Assembly: GCA_946479615.1 (NCBI GenBank)
Contig: CAMLGR010000006.1
Coordinates: 1-62,519 of the forward strand
Length of the DNA: 62,519 bases
Reading direction: 5' to 3'
DNA from: an uncultured Bacteroidota bacterium
GTDB lineage: Bacteria > Bacteroidota > Bacteroidia > Chitinophagales > Chitinophagaceae
Shown: positions 1 to 9,185 of the stretch, in pieces
How the letters are laid out: each line of letters begins with the position of its first letter
Numbering within the stretch: the stretch's first letter is position 1
Position numbers and translations under genes: made by a program
The notes under the pieces: model-generated
Told to the model about the DNA's origin: nothing
Database searches by the model: none
What the model saw: the letters and a program-made list of their open reading frames with translations, nothing else

Positions 1-863
1 GTAGATTGTCCTTTATCGAGATAAGTACGCGTTGGATAATATTGCGCCAGTGTGCTGCGATATTCTTCCGGTGTCAGGTAACGGTGATCTTCAGCTGCTA
101 CTTCCGTAGACACATAGCTATTGAGTTCAAATTTTACCTGGCCGATATCCGGACGTTTCGTTGTAATTAATATAACACCATTGGTCGCGCGTGTTCCATA
201 GATCGCTGCAGCAGAACCATCCTTCAATACGTCGAATGATTCGATCTGGTTCGGATCAAGCATATTGATATTGGCATCGAGTACTCCATCCACGATGATC
301 AATGGGCTTTTACCGGCAGAAAGTGTATTCAATCCACGCAGTTGCAATTGATATCCACCATTGGGATCGCTGCCACCCTGTTGCGTGATGCTAAGACCCG
401 GCACTTTACCCTGGATCAATCCCATCGGGTTGGTAACATTGCCTTTATTGAAATCGCGGGCCTTGATCGTGGCAACCGAACCTGTTACTTCTTTTTTAGT
501 AACAGTACCATAACCAACGGCCACTACTTCTTCGAGCTGGTTATAGATCTTTTTCAATTGAGCCGATATGCTCAATTGATTTTTATAATTCACTTCGACC
601 GGCTCATACCCTACAGAAGAGATCTGTAATACCTGGCCCGGAGCCACGGTGATATGGAAAACGCCTTTCTCATCTGTTTGCGTCGACACCTGTGTGTTTT
701 TCACCGTCACGGTAGCACCGGCCAGTGGTTTTGCATCCTCATCTACTACATTGCCGGCAATGGTTTGTTGCGCCGAAGCAGGTAAAGCAGATGCGAATAA
801 CAATAGCAGCGGCAGTAAGCAGGCTGCAAGCTGCCGCAGGTTCTTATTTACTTTGTCTTTCAT
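1..863 (-). CDS. SusC/RagA-family TonB-linked outer membrane protein, 5' part only
   Basis: This is the first 287 codons of a gene that runs off the left edge of the window. It opens with MKDKVNKNLRQL and a hydrophobic signal peptide ending near ASAQQ (about residue 32). A carboxypeptidase-like regulatory domain follows (AGNVVDEDAKPLAGATVTV) and then the start of the TonB plug, recognisable by VAVGYGTVTKKEVTGSV, DPNQIESFDVLKDGSAAAIYG and GTRATNGVILITTKR. These are hallmark SusC plug segments. SusC proteins import oligomers across the outer membrane with a SusD lipoprotein; the SusD partner would lie beyond the edge. It is the third gene of a minus-strand unit after ribokinase and a permease, 73 bp downstream of the latter, so a ribose- or nucleoside-containing ligand is plausible. 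The substrate itself cannot be read from sequence. Confidence 0.95.
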   Translation of the reverse strand, partial: MKDKVNKNLRQLAACLLPLLLLFASALPASAQQTIAGNVVDEDAKPLAGATVTVKNTQVSTQTDEKGVFHITVAPGQVLQISSVGYEPVEVNYKNQLSISAQLKKIYNQLEEVVAVGYGTVTKKEVTGSVATIKARDFNKGNVTNPMGLIQGKVPGLSITQQGGSDPNGGYQLQLRGLNTLSAGKSPLIIVDGVLDANINMLDPNQIESFDVLKDGSAAAIYGTRATNGVILITTKRPDIGQVKFELNSYVSTEVAAEDHRYLTPEEYRSTLAQYYPTRTYLDKGQS

Positions 864-936
864 ATGCAGTCAATTTAAAAATGTAAGAATGTTATTGTAT
901 GTACAGTAAATTGATAAAGATTAGTAGTGGAACCGG

Positions 937-1941
937 TCAGGAAGAACCGGCATAAATGATCAGGGCGATCCCCGCGATGAACAGCAGGAACATTCCTGCA
1001 AGCAACCAACTGACCTGTTTGGAGGAATTACGGAACTCTTTCCAGACAACCACGCCCCAGATAGCAGCGATCAATGTAGCCCCTTGTCCCAATCCGTAGG
1101 AAACAGCTGGCCCGGCTTTGCCTGCTGCGATCAGGTTGAAAAGATTTCCAACTCCCCAGATCAATCCGCCCAATCCACCAACAAGATGTATGGAAAAACC
1201 ACCGCGGAAATAATCACCATACGTCAATGGTGGTCCTTCCAGTGGTTTCTTCATCATGATCGTATTGAAGAGAATATTGCTGACCAGGATTCCAACCGCA
1301 AAAATGACAAACGCAGTATACGGCGTCATCTTCAGAGGTTCAGGATTGACGAAATTTTCCAGGTCCATCGACGCAGCAATGAATCGATAGAAAAAAGACA
1401 TCAGTATACCCGCAATGATGGAAAGCAGGATGCCTTTGGTACCTGGTTTTTGTGAGGCGGTTGATTTCTTTGCATACGCGACCGCGTTTAAGATGATGGC
1501 GATCGCCACCAGGATAACGCCGGCAAACAAGGTAACAGGATCACCTTTTTGCACACTGGCATAATTCACCAGCACACCAACGATCAATGCAATACCAATA
1601 CCAACCGGGAATGCAACCGACATACCGGCAATACTGATAGCAGCGGTGAGCAGGATGTTAGCGAGATTAAAAATAATTCCACCGAGAAAAGCGCTCCCGA
1701 TATTCGACTGGCTTGCCTGGTTAAGATCTTCCAGAAAGCCTCTTCCATTTTCACCATGACTGCCTAATGTAAAGGCAGCAACAAGCGAAAGCAGCAGAAT
1801 ACCGATTACATAATCCCAGTAAAATAATTCAAAACGCCAGCGCCCTGTAGCGATCTTTTGTGTATTCGCCCAGGAACCCCAGCAAAGCATCGTCACAAAA
1901 CAAAATATGACGGCAAGAGGATAACTTTCGACAATAAACAT
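937..1941 (-). CDS. Ureide-permease-like / DMT-superfamily sugar or nucleoside transporter
   Basis: A 334-residue, very hydrophobic inner-membrane protein with about ten predicted membrane segments. The N-terminus (VESYPLAVIFCF, then CWGSWANTQK and FYWDYVIGILL) resembles the plant ureide permease family, a DMT-type group; Bacteroidota homologues are often labelled DMT or RhaT-like permeases. Glycine-rich helices such as MSVAFPVGIGIALIVG and YGLGQGATLIAAIWG fit that fold. It starts 29 bp after the ribokinase stop on the same strand, and the pair is followed by a SusC gene, so import of ribose or a nucleoside for the kinase is the simplest role. This resembles ribose-utilisation loci of Bacteroides that pair a permease with ribokinase. 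Fold assignment is fairly secure; substrate is inferred. Confidence 0.82.
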   Translation of the reverse strand: MFIVESYPLAVIFCFVTMLCWGSWANTQKIATGRWRFELFYWDYVIGILLLSLVAAFTLGSHGENGRGFLEDLNQASQSNIGSAFLGGIIFNLANILLTAAISIAGMSVAFPVGIGIALIVGVLVNYASVQKGDPVTLFAGVILVAIAIILNAVAYAKKSTASQKPGTKGILLSIIAGILMSFFYRFIAASMDLENFVNPEPLKMTPYTAFVIFAVGILVSNILFNTIMMKKPLEGPPLTYGDYFRGGFSIHLVGGLGGLIWGVGNLFNLIAAGKAGPAVSYGLGQGATLIAAIWGVVVWKEFRNSSKQVSWLLAGMFLLFIAGIALIIYAGSS

Positions 1942-1970
1942 ATAGCAGCAATTTTAGACTGAAGAAAAAA

Positions 1971-2915
1971 TCAATGACCGGCTTTTATACCGTTCAGGTT
2001 AAGCTTTTGAGCAATCAATTCATTGCGATAAGGGATTGATGATTGAGCGCCGAGCCTCGTTACCGAGAAAGCTGCGGCTTCACAGGCAAATCCGACTGCG
2101 GTTAACATATCTTTTCCTTCGGATAAGGCAACGGCGAGGGCCCCATTGAAGACATCTCCGGCAGCAGTAGTATCGACCGGATCGACATGAACGGCAGGTA
2201 CAACAGTTTGCAGTTCCTGGCTGCAAATAACCGCACCAAGTGATCCCATAGTGACGACTACATTTTTGACGCCCTTTCCGCAAATAATTTGTGCGGCCTT
2301 GATCGCCGATTCAATATCTGTTACTTCGATACCGGCAATCATGCTTGCTTCATTCTTGTTAGGAGTAAGAATAAAAAGTTTTTCCAGTAATGTATGCGGC
2401 AATTGAGTGGCAGGCGCCGGATTGAGGATCACCTGTACACCTTTCGAAGCTGCATAATTGGTAATGTCCTCGACAGTCCTGATCGGAATTTCCAATTGCA
2501 TAAGTACAATACCTGCACTGCTGATCTCTTCCAGCGCTGCATCGATATCGTTGGATTGCAAATGCGCATTGGCACCGGATGCTACCACGATACTGTTCTC
2601 GCCTGATTTATCAACCGTGATCAATGCGACACCGGATGGCAATTCATCATCTGCAAGCAGGTAAGAAGTGTTGATACCCTCTTCACGAAAAAGTTGGGAA
2701 AATTGTTTTCCAAATACATCATTGCCGAGTTTGGAGATAAAAACTACATCACCGCCGAGCCTTGCAACGGCTACGGCCTGGTTGGCGCCCTTGCCACCAG
2801 GGTTCATAAAAAACGAACCGGAAAGAACGGTTTCGCCGGGAGCGGGGATGTGATCTGTCTTAACCACCATGTCCATATTTGAGCTTCCGACGACGATAAT
2901 TTTCTTCGAATTCAT
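1971..2915 (-). CDS. rbsK: Ribokinase (PfkB family)
   Basis: Phosphorylates D-ribose at O5 using ATP in the cytoplasm. The 314-residue length is normal for ribokinase. Both PfkB signatures are present: NPGGKGANQAVAVARLGG near residues 38-55 and DTTAAGDVFNGALAVALSEG near residue 250, where AAGD carries the catalytic Asp and the anion hole. The N-terminal IIVVGSSNMDMVVKTDHIP segment is typical of RbsK. It is the first gene of a minus-strand unit with the permease and SusC genes, and it is divergent from the gene starting at 3119, so the 203-bp gap between them should hold its promoter. Other PfkB sugar kinases are possible, but the GGKGANQ and DTTAAGD forms favour ribokinase. Confidence 0.9.
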   Translation of the reverse strand: MNSKKIIVVGSSNMDMVVKTDHIPAPGETVLSGSFFMNPGGKGANQAVAVARLGGDVVFISKLGNDVFGKQFSQLFREEGINTSYLLADDELPSGVALITVDKSGENSIVVASGANAHLQSNDIDAALEEISSAGIVLMQLEIPIRTVEDITNYAASKGVQVILNPAPATQLPHTLLEKLFILTPNKNEASMIAGIEVTDIESAIKAAQIICGKGVKNVVVTMGSLGAVICSQELQTVVPAVHVDPVDTTAAGDVFNGALAVALSEGKDMLTAVGFACEAAAFSVTRLGAQSSIPYRNELIAQKLNLNGIKAGH

Positions 2916-3118
2916 ACAGCTGGTTTGAGTGGGAAATATGCTATCGTTGAACCAAATGTAAACCCGGGTAAAACATTTCGGGTTACCAGAATTTTTATAA
3001 TTTGTGACTTCTGATTTGGGACTATTTAACGAATTTTTATACTAAATGATTTGTTATCAATAATATATAAAATCAATTTTAGGCCATTGTTATTATTTTG
3101 ATCAATAAATTGAATTAG

Positions 3119-4615
3119 GTGGTTACTCTTACCCTGACGAGGCTGATAAAATCATTGAGTGGTCCTGAAAAAAGGGCTTTTAAACTCGCAACACGCAAAC
3201 AACAGGGCAAAAAAGATTATGTGGATCTGTTCACCATTATCGAGAAAAACAGCGATGCCGGCGTGGATATCATCCAGGAGCAATTCAGGAAACAGCACCC
3301 CGGAACATCGGTCAACAATACAGCCCGTTACCTGCTGACATTTCTTACAGATAGCTTAATAGAATCGAAAAGACAAAAGGATAATTTCTTTCACCTGCTG
3401 CAGGATATCATGCGTGTACGTGTATTACGGGAACGATCCTTATCGGAAGAAGCAGCAGCGCTGTTGAAAGAGATCCGTGAATCGGCTTCACAATCACAAC
3501 AACACCTTGTCGAATATTTTACGCATCGCGAAGAACTTGATTATGCAGCAGATGCTAATTTTCACCAGCTCGATGACACCGGATTGATCGCCGCCCAAAT
3601 GCGGTCAAAAGATATTTTACGCAGCCTGAATCATATTCACGATCATCATTCTTTATTTGAATTGATGAAATACCGCCTGCTGAATTCAGGCACTGTCGTT
3701 TCAGATGAGGATAAGAAACGACTAAATGATCTCATGCTAAGTGAGATGACACTGGTAGCGGGTAAATCCAAGAACAGTTTTGCTTCGCAGAAACTGCACC
3801 TGCTGTTTCAATCCTATTTCTTTACCGATATCGGTGATTATCTGTCTGCCTTAAAAACATTCCGTTCCCTAAGTACTTTATTCGAACAGAATTTAAAATT
3901 ATTGAGCAATCCCCCACTCGATTACCTTTCTGTCATCGATGGTATTCTCGAAAATCTGAATAATCTCGGCAAGTATGACGAGATGCTGTATTACATTGAA
4001 AAGCTGGATTTGTTTGACAATGTACGCTACCCCGAATATTTCCGGTACCAGGCAAAAAAGATGGCTATTATCTACCGGCTGGCGATCAGTACAGGCCAAA
4101 AAGATGCAGGCGCTGCCATACAACTTGTTTCAGGCACACATCATGATATCCTTGAATTATACAGCGCCGTCAATGAAGAAAAACAATGGCAGATCTATTT
4201 CTATTGCAGCCTGTCTTATTTTTTAAGTAACCAATGGAAAAAAGCGCATGCATTCATTAAAACAGTGATGCAGCAGCACAAGGGACAATCGCAACTGAAT
4301 ATCTGCAAAGCAGTCCGCTTACTGAACATTCTTATTTATTATGAACAGGGTGATGCCGATTACCTGGAATACGAGATCAGGTCGTATAAGCGGTTTATCA
4401 AAAAAGATCATTCGATGCTGAAAACAGAAAGCCTGGTATTGAAATACCTGTTACAATGGCCGGATGTAAAGCGAAAGAAAATACCCCATGCACAATATGA
4501 CTATTTTTTATCGCAGGTACTATCCGTTTCTACCGATAAATATGAACGCCAGCTATTGAAGTATTTTGACTTTGCGGGCTGGCTGCAAACAAACCTGGAG
4601 CGGCAACACCATTGA
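3119..4615 (+). CDS. Conserved helical protein of unknown function
   Basis: A 498-residue protein that appears almost entirely alpha-helical, with regularly spaced aromatic and leucine residues that suggest a TPR-like or solenoid fold. No signal peptide or membrane segment is visible, so it is probably cytoplasmic. The start is a GTG: an in-frame TAG lies directly upstream at 3116-3118, so translation cannot begin earlier, and the N-terminal stretch LTRLIKSLSGPEKRAFKLAT looks like a conserved family start. I recognise it only as a hypothetical protein type seen in Chitinophagaceae. Its last 115 bp are overlapped antisense by the ABC permease frame. No enzymatic motif could be identified. Confidence 0.8.
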   Translation: MVTLTLTRLIKSLSGPEKRAFKLATRKQQGKKDYVDLFTIIEKNSDAGVDIIQEQFRKQHPGTSVNNTARYLLTFLTDSLIESKRQKDNFFHLLQDIMRVRVLRERSLSEEAAALLKEIRESASQSQQHLVEYFTHREELDYAADANFHQLDDTGLIAAQMRSKDILRSLNHIHDHHSLFELMKYRLLNSGTVVSDEDKKRLNDLMLSEMTLVAGKSKNSFASQKLHLLFQSYFFTDIGDYLSALKTFRSLSTLFEQNLKLLSNPPLDYLSVIDGILENLNNLGKYDEMLYYIEKLDLFDNVRYPEYFRYQAKKMAIIYRLAISTGQKDAGAAIQLVSGTHHDILELYSAVNEEKQWQIYFYCSLSYFLSNQWKKAHAFIKTVMQQHKGQSQLNICKAVRLLNILIYYEQGDADYLEYEIRSYKRFIKKDHSMLKTESLVLKYLLQWPDVKRKKIPHAQYDYFLSQVLSVSTDKYERQLLKYFDFAGWLQTNLERQHH

Positions 4616-7065
4616 TGTCTTATACTTTCCTCTATGTGTGCATTCCGCAACACCTTCACCGGATTTTGCATAGCTGCTTTGTAACTGATTATTGTTACCG
4701 TTATAACCGTTACCAGTAAAATAACACCGATCGCCACTACAGGAATAAAAACATCCATCGAAGTGCGGTAAGCGAAATTCTGTAACCAGCTATACATGGC
4801 CAGTACCGATACCGGTATGCCCACAAGAAAAGCCAGTGCCAGTAATTTCACAAAATGCATATTCAGTAAGCGCAGGATCGACAGGGTGCCCGCGCCATTT
4901 ACTTTCCTGATCCCGATCTCCTTTTTTCTTTTCAATAGCATGAAGCCCGACATACTGACGATACCAAGCACAACAATAAATAATGCCAGCAAACTAAACA
5001 CCAGCACAAATTGTCCATAGCGTATATCCTGCCGGTATTGCTTATTGAAATAATCATCCAGGAAAAAATAATCGAACGATGATTCAGGGAAGAAGCCATT
5101 AAATTCTTTCTGCAATGTGTTTACAAAAGCGACCGAAGCCGTCCTGTTTGTTTTTACCGATATAAAATGATTATTGATCCAGTTCCAGGGATTGTACATA
5201 ATGAATACAACGGGACGAAAGCTCTCTTTCAGCGAAAGCTGGTGATAATCCTTTACCACACCGATAACAGCAAACCGTTTATCCTCGTGGCCCTCGAGAT
5301 TGATCGAGCTATTCACCGCTTCTTCTGCATCATGAAATCCAAATAGATTCATGGCATTTTCTGTCAGGATCACCGCTGTTTCCTTATCAGTGGAATAATC
5401 CTTTGAAAAATTACGTCCTTTTATCAATTGCAGATTATAGGCAGGAAGAAAATCATAATCCACGCGGAACATATCACACATCCTGTTTATCTTTTCCGGG
5501 TCGCCGGCCCTCCGGTTAGCCATTACATATCCTACCATCTTGCCTGGTATGGCACTGGACAATGCCACTTCTTTAACACCACTTGTTTGCTTTAATTTCT
5601 CCGTAAACACTTTCATTCTTTCATTATACAGCGTATCGGTTTTGGCCGGTGTCTTAAACACAACCGTTTGACCGGTAGCAATGCCCAGGTCCTGCGATTG
5701 CATGAATGATAATTGCTTCCTGATCGTGAGCGTGGAAATGATCAGCACCACGGCGCTGAAGTATTGAAAAGTGATGAACACCTTGCGCAAAGCATTGCCG
5801 GCGCCACTGCTGAAAGAAAGTTTATTCTTTAATACCGTGGCCATTTTTAATTTTTTCAGTACCAGCGCCGGGATAAAACCGGTAATGATCGTGCCGCTCA
5901 CAAAAGCGATGGCAATGATCTCCCAGGTGAATACATTGGTCCGGATTCCATAAAAAACATCTTCTAATCCCATTGACGGAGCCAGCAGGCTAAGCACCCC
6001 TGTCAATACAAAAAAAACAACCAGGGAAATAAAGTTAACAACCAATGATTCGGTAAGGAATTGTTTAAGGATATGACCCGAACCGGCTCCTGCCATTTTT
6101 CTTACACCAATCTCTCCCGCCCTTTCCATCGCTTTTGAAATAAACAGGTTGATATAGTTGACCCAGGAGATCACCAGGATAACAAAAGCAATGATCAATA
6201 ACATATTGACAGCAGTACGACTACCTTTTTCTTCCATCTCATATCCTTTTATTGCATTGAGATGAATAGAAGTAAGCGGCACAAGATTGACACACCATTT
6301 ATGCAGCTTGAGCGCAGGCTCGGTCTTAAAATCTTCGGCGAGTGCCGGGAATTTATTCTCTATAGCATGCACCGCTGCCGGCGAGTTTACCTTCACATAG
6401 GTATACGCTTCATGCATATACCAGTAATCGCGCTCCCATTTGGAAGAAGTGTTATAAGAAATCAACAGGTCGAGTTGCAGGTTGGAATTGTGTGGAAAAT
6501 CCTTGAAGATCCCCGTCACTGCACAATCATAACTCTTTTTCAGTGTACTTAACCTCATGATCTTGCCTATGGGATCTTCACCCGGGAAGTATTTTCTTGC
6601 AGCAGTTTCCGAGATCGCAATGCTATTCGGTTCTCTTAAAACATGGACAGGATCGCCTTTGATCAGCGGGTAGGAAAAAAAACCAAAGAAATTGCTGTCT
6701 GCCATAACCGCCCTCGGTTCGCGATATACTTTATCATGGTATTTCACGATGCGCTCACAATCATAATTATTCACACGGGTAATATCATCGATCTCCGGCA
6801 TCCGGCTTTTCATGGCAGCCGCATAACCAAAAGAACTGGATACCCAGGAATCAGTAACCTGGTTATTATTGGTGAAATAAGATTCTACCCTGTAAATATG
6901 GTTATTGTCTTTAAGAAACTGGTCATAGCTCTTTTCATGGCTGGCATAATTCACCAGGATAATACAGGCAGAAAGACCCAGGGCAAGACCGGCGATAGAG
7001 ATCAACGAATAGAAAAGATTTCTTTTTATGTTTCTGAAAGCTACCCTGGTATAGTGTCTGAACAT
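4501..7065 (-). CDS. FtsX/MacB-type ABC transporter permease with antisense run-on tail
   Basis: An inner-membrane permease of the Bacteroidota two-FtsX-domain type. Residues 1-40 hold the MacB-like N-terminus (YTRVAFRNIKRNLFYSLISI). A periplasmic domain follows, then a first FtsX segment with IGVRKMAGAGSGHILKQFL, a second periplasmic domain, and a second FtsX segment with IGIRKVNGAGTLSILRLL. Such proteins usually end shortly after a motif like AAMQNPVKVLRN, found here near residue 805. The reading frame continues about 45 residues beyond it (IEESIRHQWCCRSRF and onward), and the last 38 codons are antisense to the 3119-4615 gene. That tail lacks family character and probably arose by loss of the original stop codon. 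No cognate ATPase gene is adjacent. Related permeases act in efflux or lipoprotein and peptide export; the substrate is unknown. Confidence 0.88.
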   Translation of the reverse strand: MFRHYTRVAFRNIKRNLFYSLISIAGLALGLSACIILVNYASHEKSYDQFLKDNNHIYRVESYFTNNNQVTDSWVSSSFGYAAAMKSRMPEIDDITRVNNYDCERIVKYHDKVYREPRAVMADSNFFGFFSYPLIKGDPVHVLREPNSIAISETAARKYFPGEDPIGKIMRLSTLKKSYDCAVTGIFKDFPHNSNLQLDLLISYNTSSKWERDYWYMHEAYTYVKVNSPAAVHAIENKFPALAEDFKTEPALKLHKWCVNLVPLTSIHLNAIKGYEMEEKGSRTAVNMLLIIAFVILVISWVNYINLFISKAMERAGEIGVRKMAGAGSGHILKQFLTESLVVNFISLVVFFVLTGVLSLLAPSMGLEDVFYGIRTNVFTWEIIAIAFVSGTIITGFIPALVLKKLKMATVLKNKLSFSSGAGNALRKVFITFQYFSAVVLIISTLTIRKQLSFMQSQDLGIATGQTVVFKTPAKTDTLYNERMKVFTEKLKQTSGVKEVALSSAIPGKMVGYVMANRRAGDPEKINRMCDMFRVDYDFLPAYNLQLIKGRNFSKDYSTDKETAVILTENAMNLFGFHDAEEAVNSSINLEGHEDKRFAVIGVVKDYHQLSLKESFRPVVFIMYNPWNWINNHFISVKTNRTASVAFVNTLQKEFNGFFPESSFDYFFLDDYFNKQYRQDIRYGQFVLVFSLLALFIVVLGIVSMSGFMLLKRKKEIGIRKVNGAGTLSILRLLNMHFVKLLALAFLVGIPVSVLAMYSWLQNFAYRTSMDVFIPVVAIGVILLVTVITVTIISYKAAMQNPVKVLRNAHIEESIRHQWCCRSRFVCSQPAKSKYFNSWRSYLSVETDSTCDKK

Positions 7066-7236
7066 AACTGCAATTTGGTTTATTATACGTCAGTCAATGA
7101 TACTGAATATACGATTATCCTGTGCCGGGACAATTTTACCCCGGATATTATATTCTATTATTACGACAATATTATTAATTAATTGAAATGCAACGTTTGC
7201 ATCTTACCCGGGGTCAGCAGCTTAAAATCGCCTGAT

Positions 7237-7590
7237 ATGAAACTAATGTACGCTTTCGTGCTGGCGGGGTTGCTGGTCGCCTGTTCAAGAACATCCAAAC
7301 AGGATGATCTTCATGTTACCTGCCCTGCCCCCACTACTATTCCCTGGCTCGCTGAAAAACAAAAAGAGTATAGCTCCTGCTATTGCCTGACCGGTATGCG
7401 CCAGGGTATTTTTAAAGATCAGCCTATAATTGAGATCTATCTCTATGATCCTGTCTGCGATGGAATAAATGTCGTATATAAGATCGATGGCACTCCCTGG
7501 TTCAATTCTTCCGAACCTGTTTATGCTGAATATACCGCACAGGTAACTGACAGGTATATTTTCTGGACCTGTAAGGGAGGTAATTTGTAA
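7237..7590 (+). CDS. Small predicted lipoprotein
   Basis: A 117-residue protein. I chose the ATG at 7237 over the upstream one at 7183 because MKLMYAFVLAGLLVACS is a clean lipoprotein signal peptide with the lipobox LVAC; the upstream codons would bury it. The mature part is small and Cys-rich (CPAP, SSCYCL, VCDG, FWTCKGG), so it may be disulphide-bonded in the periplasm or at the outer membrane. The segment IPWLAEKQKEYSSCYCL looks conserved, but I do not recognise the family. It is divergent from the ABC permease gene and convergent with the GH43 gene, separated from the latter by a long palindrome. Confidence 0.7.
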   Translation: MKLMYAFVLAGLLVACSRTSKQDDLHVTCPAPTTIPWLAEKQKEYSSCYCLTGMRQGIFKDQPIIEIYLYDPVCDGINVVYKIDGTPWFNSSEPVYAEYTAQVTDRYIFWTCKGGNL

Positions 7591-7730
7591 AATAAGGAAT
7601 GAGAAAGGAATGTAAAACCGCAAAATATAGAATCTAAAATGTAAAAGGAGTTTCCGGTAAAGGGTACCCCTTTTACATTTTAGATTTTGCGGTTTTACAT
7701 TCTACATTCCTTCCTCATTTCTTATTCCTT
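7591..7730. repeat. Long imperfect palindrome between convergent genes
   Basis: Arms of about 60 bases pair almost completely. The left arm runs from AATAAGGAATGAG through GTAAAACCGCAAAAT to CTAAAATGTAAAAGG, and the right arm carries the reverse complements in order, with a small insertion. The apex is near 7655-7668. It lies between converging genes, so it could end transcription from both sides. It shares the words AATAAGGAATGAGAAA with palindromes at 10854-10948 and single arms near 15250 and 46890. Confidence 0.85.
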
Positions 7731-7738
7731 GTTATTCA

Positions 7739-9079
7739 TTAAAACTGTATCCAATCTATCACAACCTGCCCCTCTCCTTTTAATTGTACGACAAGGTTTT
7801 CAATACCTACCGGAACTTTCACAATGGCTTTTTTTGTAATAGTAAAGACAGCGGTCTTTGGAATAGTTATCTCTGCGACCGGTGCGCGGGACGGATCGGT
7901 CGTGCGGATAACGATTGTGGCGCCTGAAACAGAAGATGCTTTTACACTTACCGAGGTGGGTCCTTTCTTACCAAAATCGACCGTATTGTATTGCACCCAT
8001 GCGCCGGGCTGATCAAGTATCGTCTTCCAACCCAGGAAACGATTACTGGTGTCGAGAAAAGCGATCGAAGCTCCCTGTGGACTGACCGCCGTGTAACGAT
8101 CCAACTGGATCTGCGAAGAAGATTTCGTCACACCAATCCCACGCAAGCTGGGAATGACTTTCCGGATCGTACCATCCTCATTAAAAAATAAACTGTCGGC
8201 CCTGATCGACCTGGCTTTATCAAAGCCGGGTGAGTAATCGTTATGATGATAAAATAAATACCATTGGCCTTTGAATTGGATCAATGAATGATGATTCGTC
8301 CAGCAACCCGTGGGTGATTCATCCATGATCACTCCTGTAAATTGAAATGGTCCCAGCGGGTTATCACTGATCGCATATTCAAGCCGTTCGATCTTATTTT
8401 CCACATGCGGATAGGTTAAATAATAAATACCGTTCCGTTCAAATAAATAAGGACCTTCTTTCAATCCTTTCGCCGGCAATTCTCCCAGTGTCTTTGGTTC
8501 GGAAGCCAGTTCCAGCATATTCTCTTTCAGCTTCGCCCCGAAGATATTTCCACCCGACCAATAGAGATATGCCTGTCCATCCTTATCGATAAACACATTG
8601 GGATCGATACCACGCACATTATCGATCGGTGTTGGTTCCGGTATAAACGGACCCGATGGTTTATCAGCAACTGCCACTCCCACCCTGAATCCTCTCCCGT
8701 ATTTGGTCGTATCAGTGGGCGCTGTCGGAAAATAGAAATAATATTTCCCGTTACGGAAAATGCAATCGGGCGCCCACATGCTGTAGCTCTCGGGTTTTAC
8801 CCAGGGTATTTTATTCTGGGTGACCACGATACCATGATCTGTCCAGTTGGTCAGATCAGCCGAAGAATATACGTGATAATCTTCCATACAAAACCATCCT
8901 GGTCTTCCTTTGCCTTCAGTTGCCAGGATATCATGCGAGGGATATACGTATACCCTATCGCCAAACACCCTCGCCGAAGGATCGGCAGAGTACATATTCC
9001 TGATAAGAGGGTTCTGCGCCAGCAAACCCGTTGCAAGCAGGCAGAAGAAAAGCAAAAAATAAAATGAGCGGCACTTCAT
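7739..9079 (-). CDS. Secreted glycoside hydrolase family 43 with C-terminal CBM6-like domain
   Basis: A 446-residue protein with a signal peptide ending at LLAQ (residue 21). The five-bladed GH43 propeller spans about residues 25-310. Candidate catalytic residues are the base Asp33 in SADPSARVFG, the pKa-modulating Asp in RGIDPNVFIDKDGQAYLYW, and the acid Glu in LKEGPYLFERNGIYYLTY. The C-terminal 110 residues (GAWVQYNTVDFG to GQVVIDWIQF) look like a CBM6-type beta-sandwich. GH43 enzymes act on arabinose- or xylose-containing glycans such as arabinoxylan, and the module pair suggests an arabinofuranosidase or xylosidase of this kind. It lies 106 bp downstream of the second GH43 gene on the same strand, so the two are probably co-transcribed. 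Confidence 0.92.
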   Translation of the reverse strand: MKCRSFYFLLFFCLLATGLLAQNPLIRNMYSADPSARVFGDRVYVYPSHDILATEGKGRPGWFCMEDYHVYSSADLTNWTDHGIVVTQNKIPWVKPESYSMWAPDCIFRNGKYYFYFPTAPTDTTKYGRGFRVGVAVADKPSGPFIPEPTPIDNVRGIDPNVFIDKDGQAYLYWSGGNIFGAKLKENMLELASEPKTLGELPAKGLKEGPYLFERNGIYYLTYPHVENKIERLEYAISDNPLGPFQFTGVIMDESPTGCWTNHHSLIQFKGQWYLFYHHNDYSPGFDKARSIRADSLFFNEDGTIRKVIPSLRGIGVTKSSSQIQLDRYTAVSPQGASIAFLDTSNRFLGWKTILDQPGAWVQYNTVDFGKKGPTSVSVKASSVSGATIVIRTTDPSRAPVAEITIPKTAVFTITKKAIVKVPVGIENLVVQLKGEGQVVIDWIQF

Positions 9080-9185
9080 AGTCGTGTTATTTATTATCAG
9101 ATCAATTCAAAAATCAAAAGTAAAAATTCAAAAAAAACAATTATCTGCCAACAGCATTCAGTATTGGGCATTGACCATTCACTAT

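Noticed and set aside
6643..7182. 179-codon plus-strand open frame
   Set aside because: It is antisense to the N-terminal region of the ABC permease and shows no domain.
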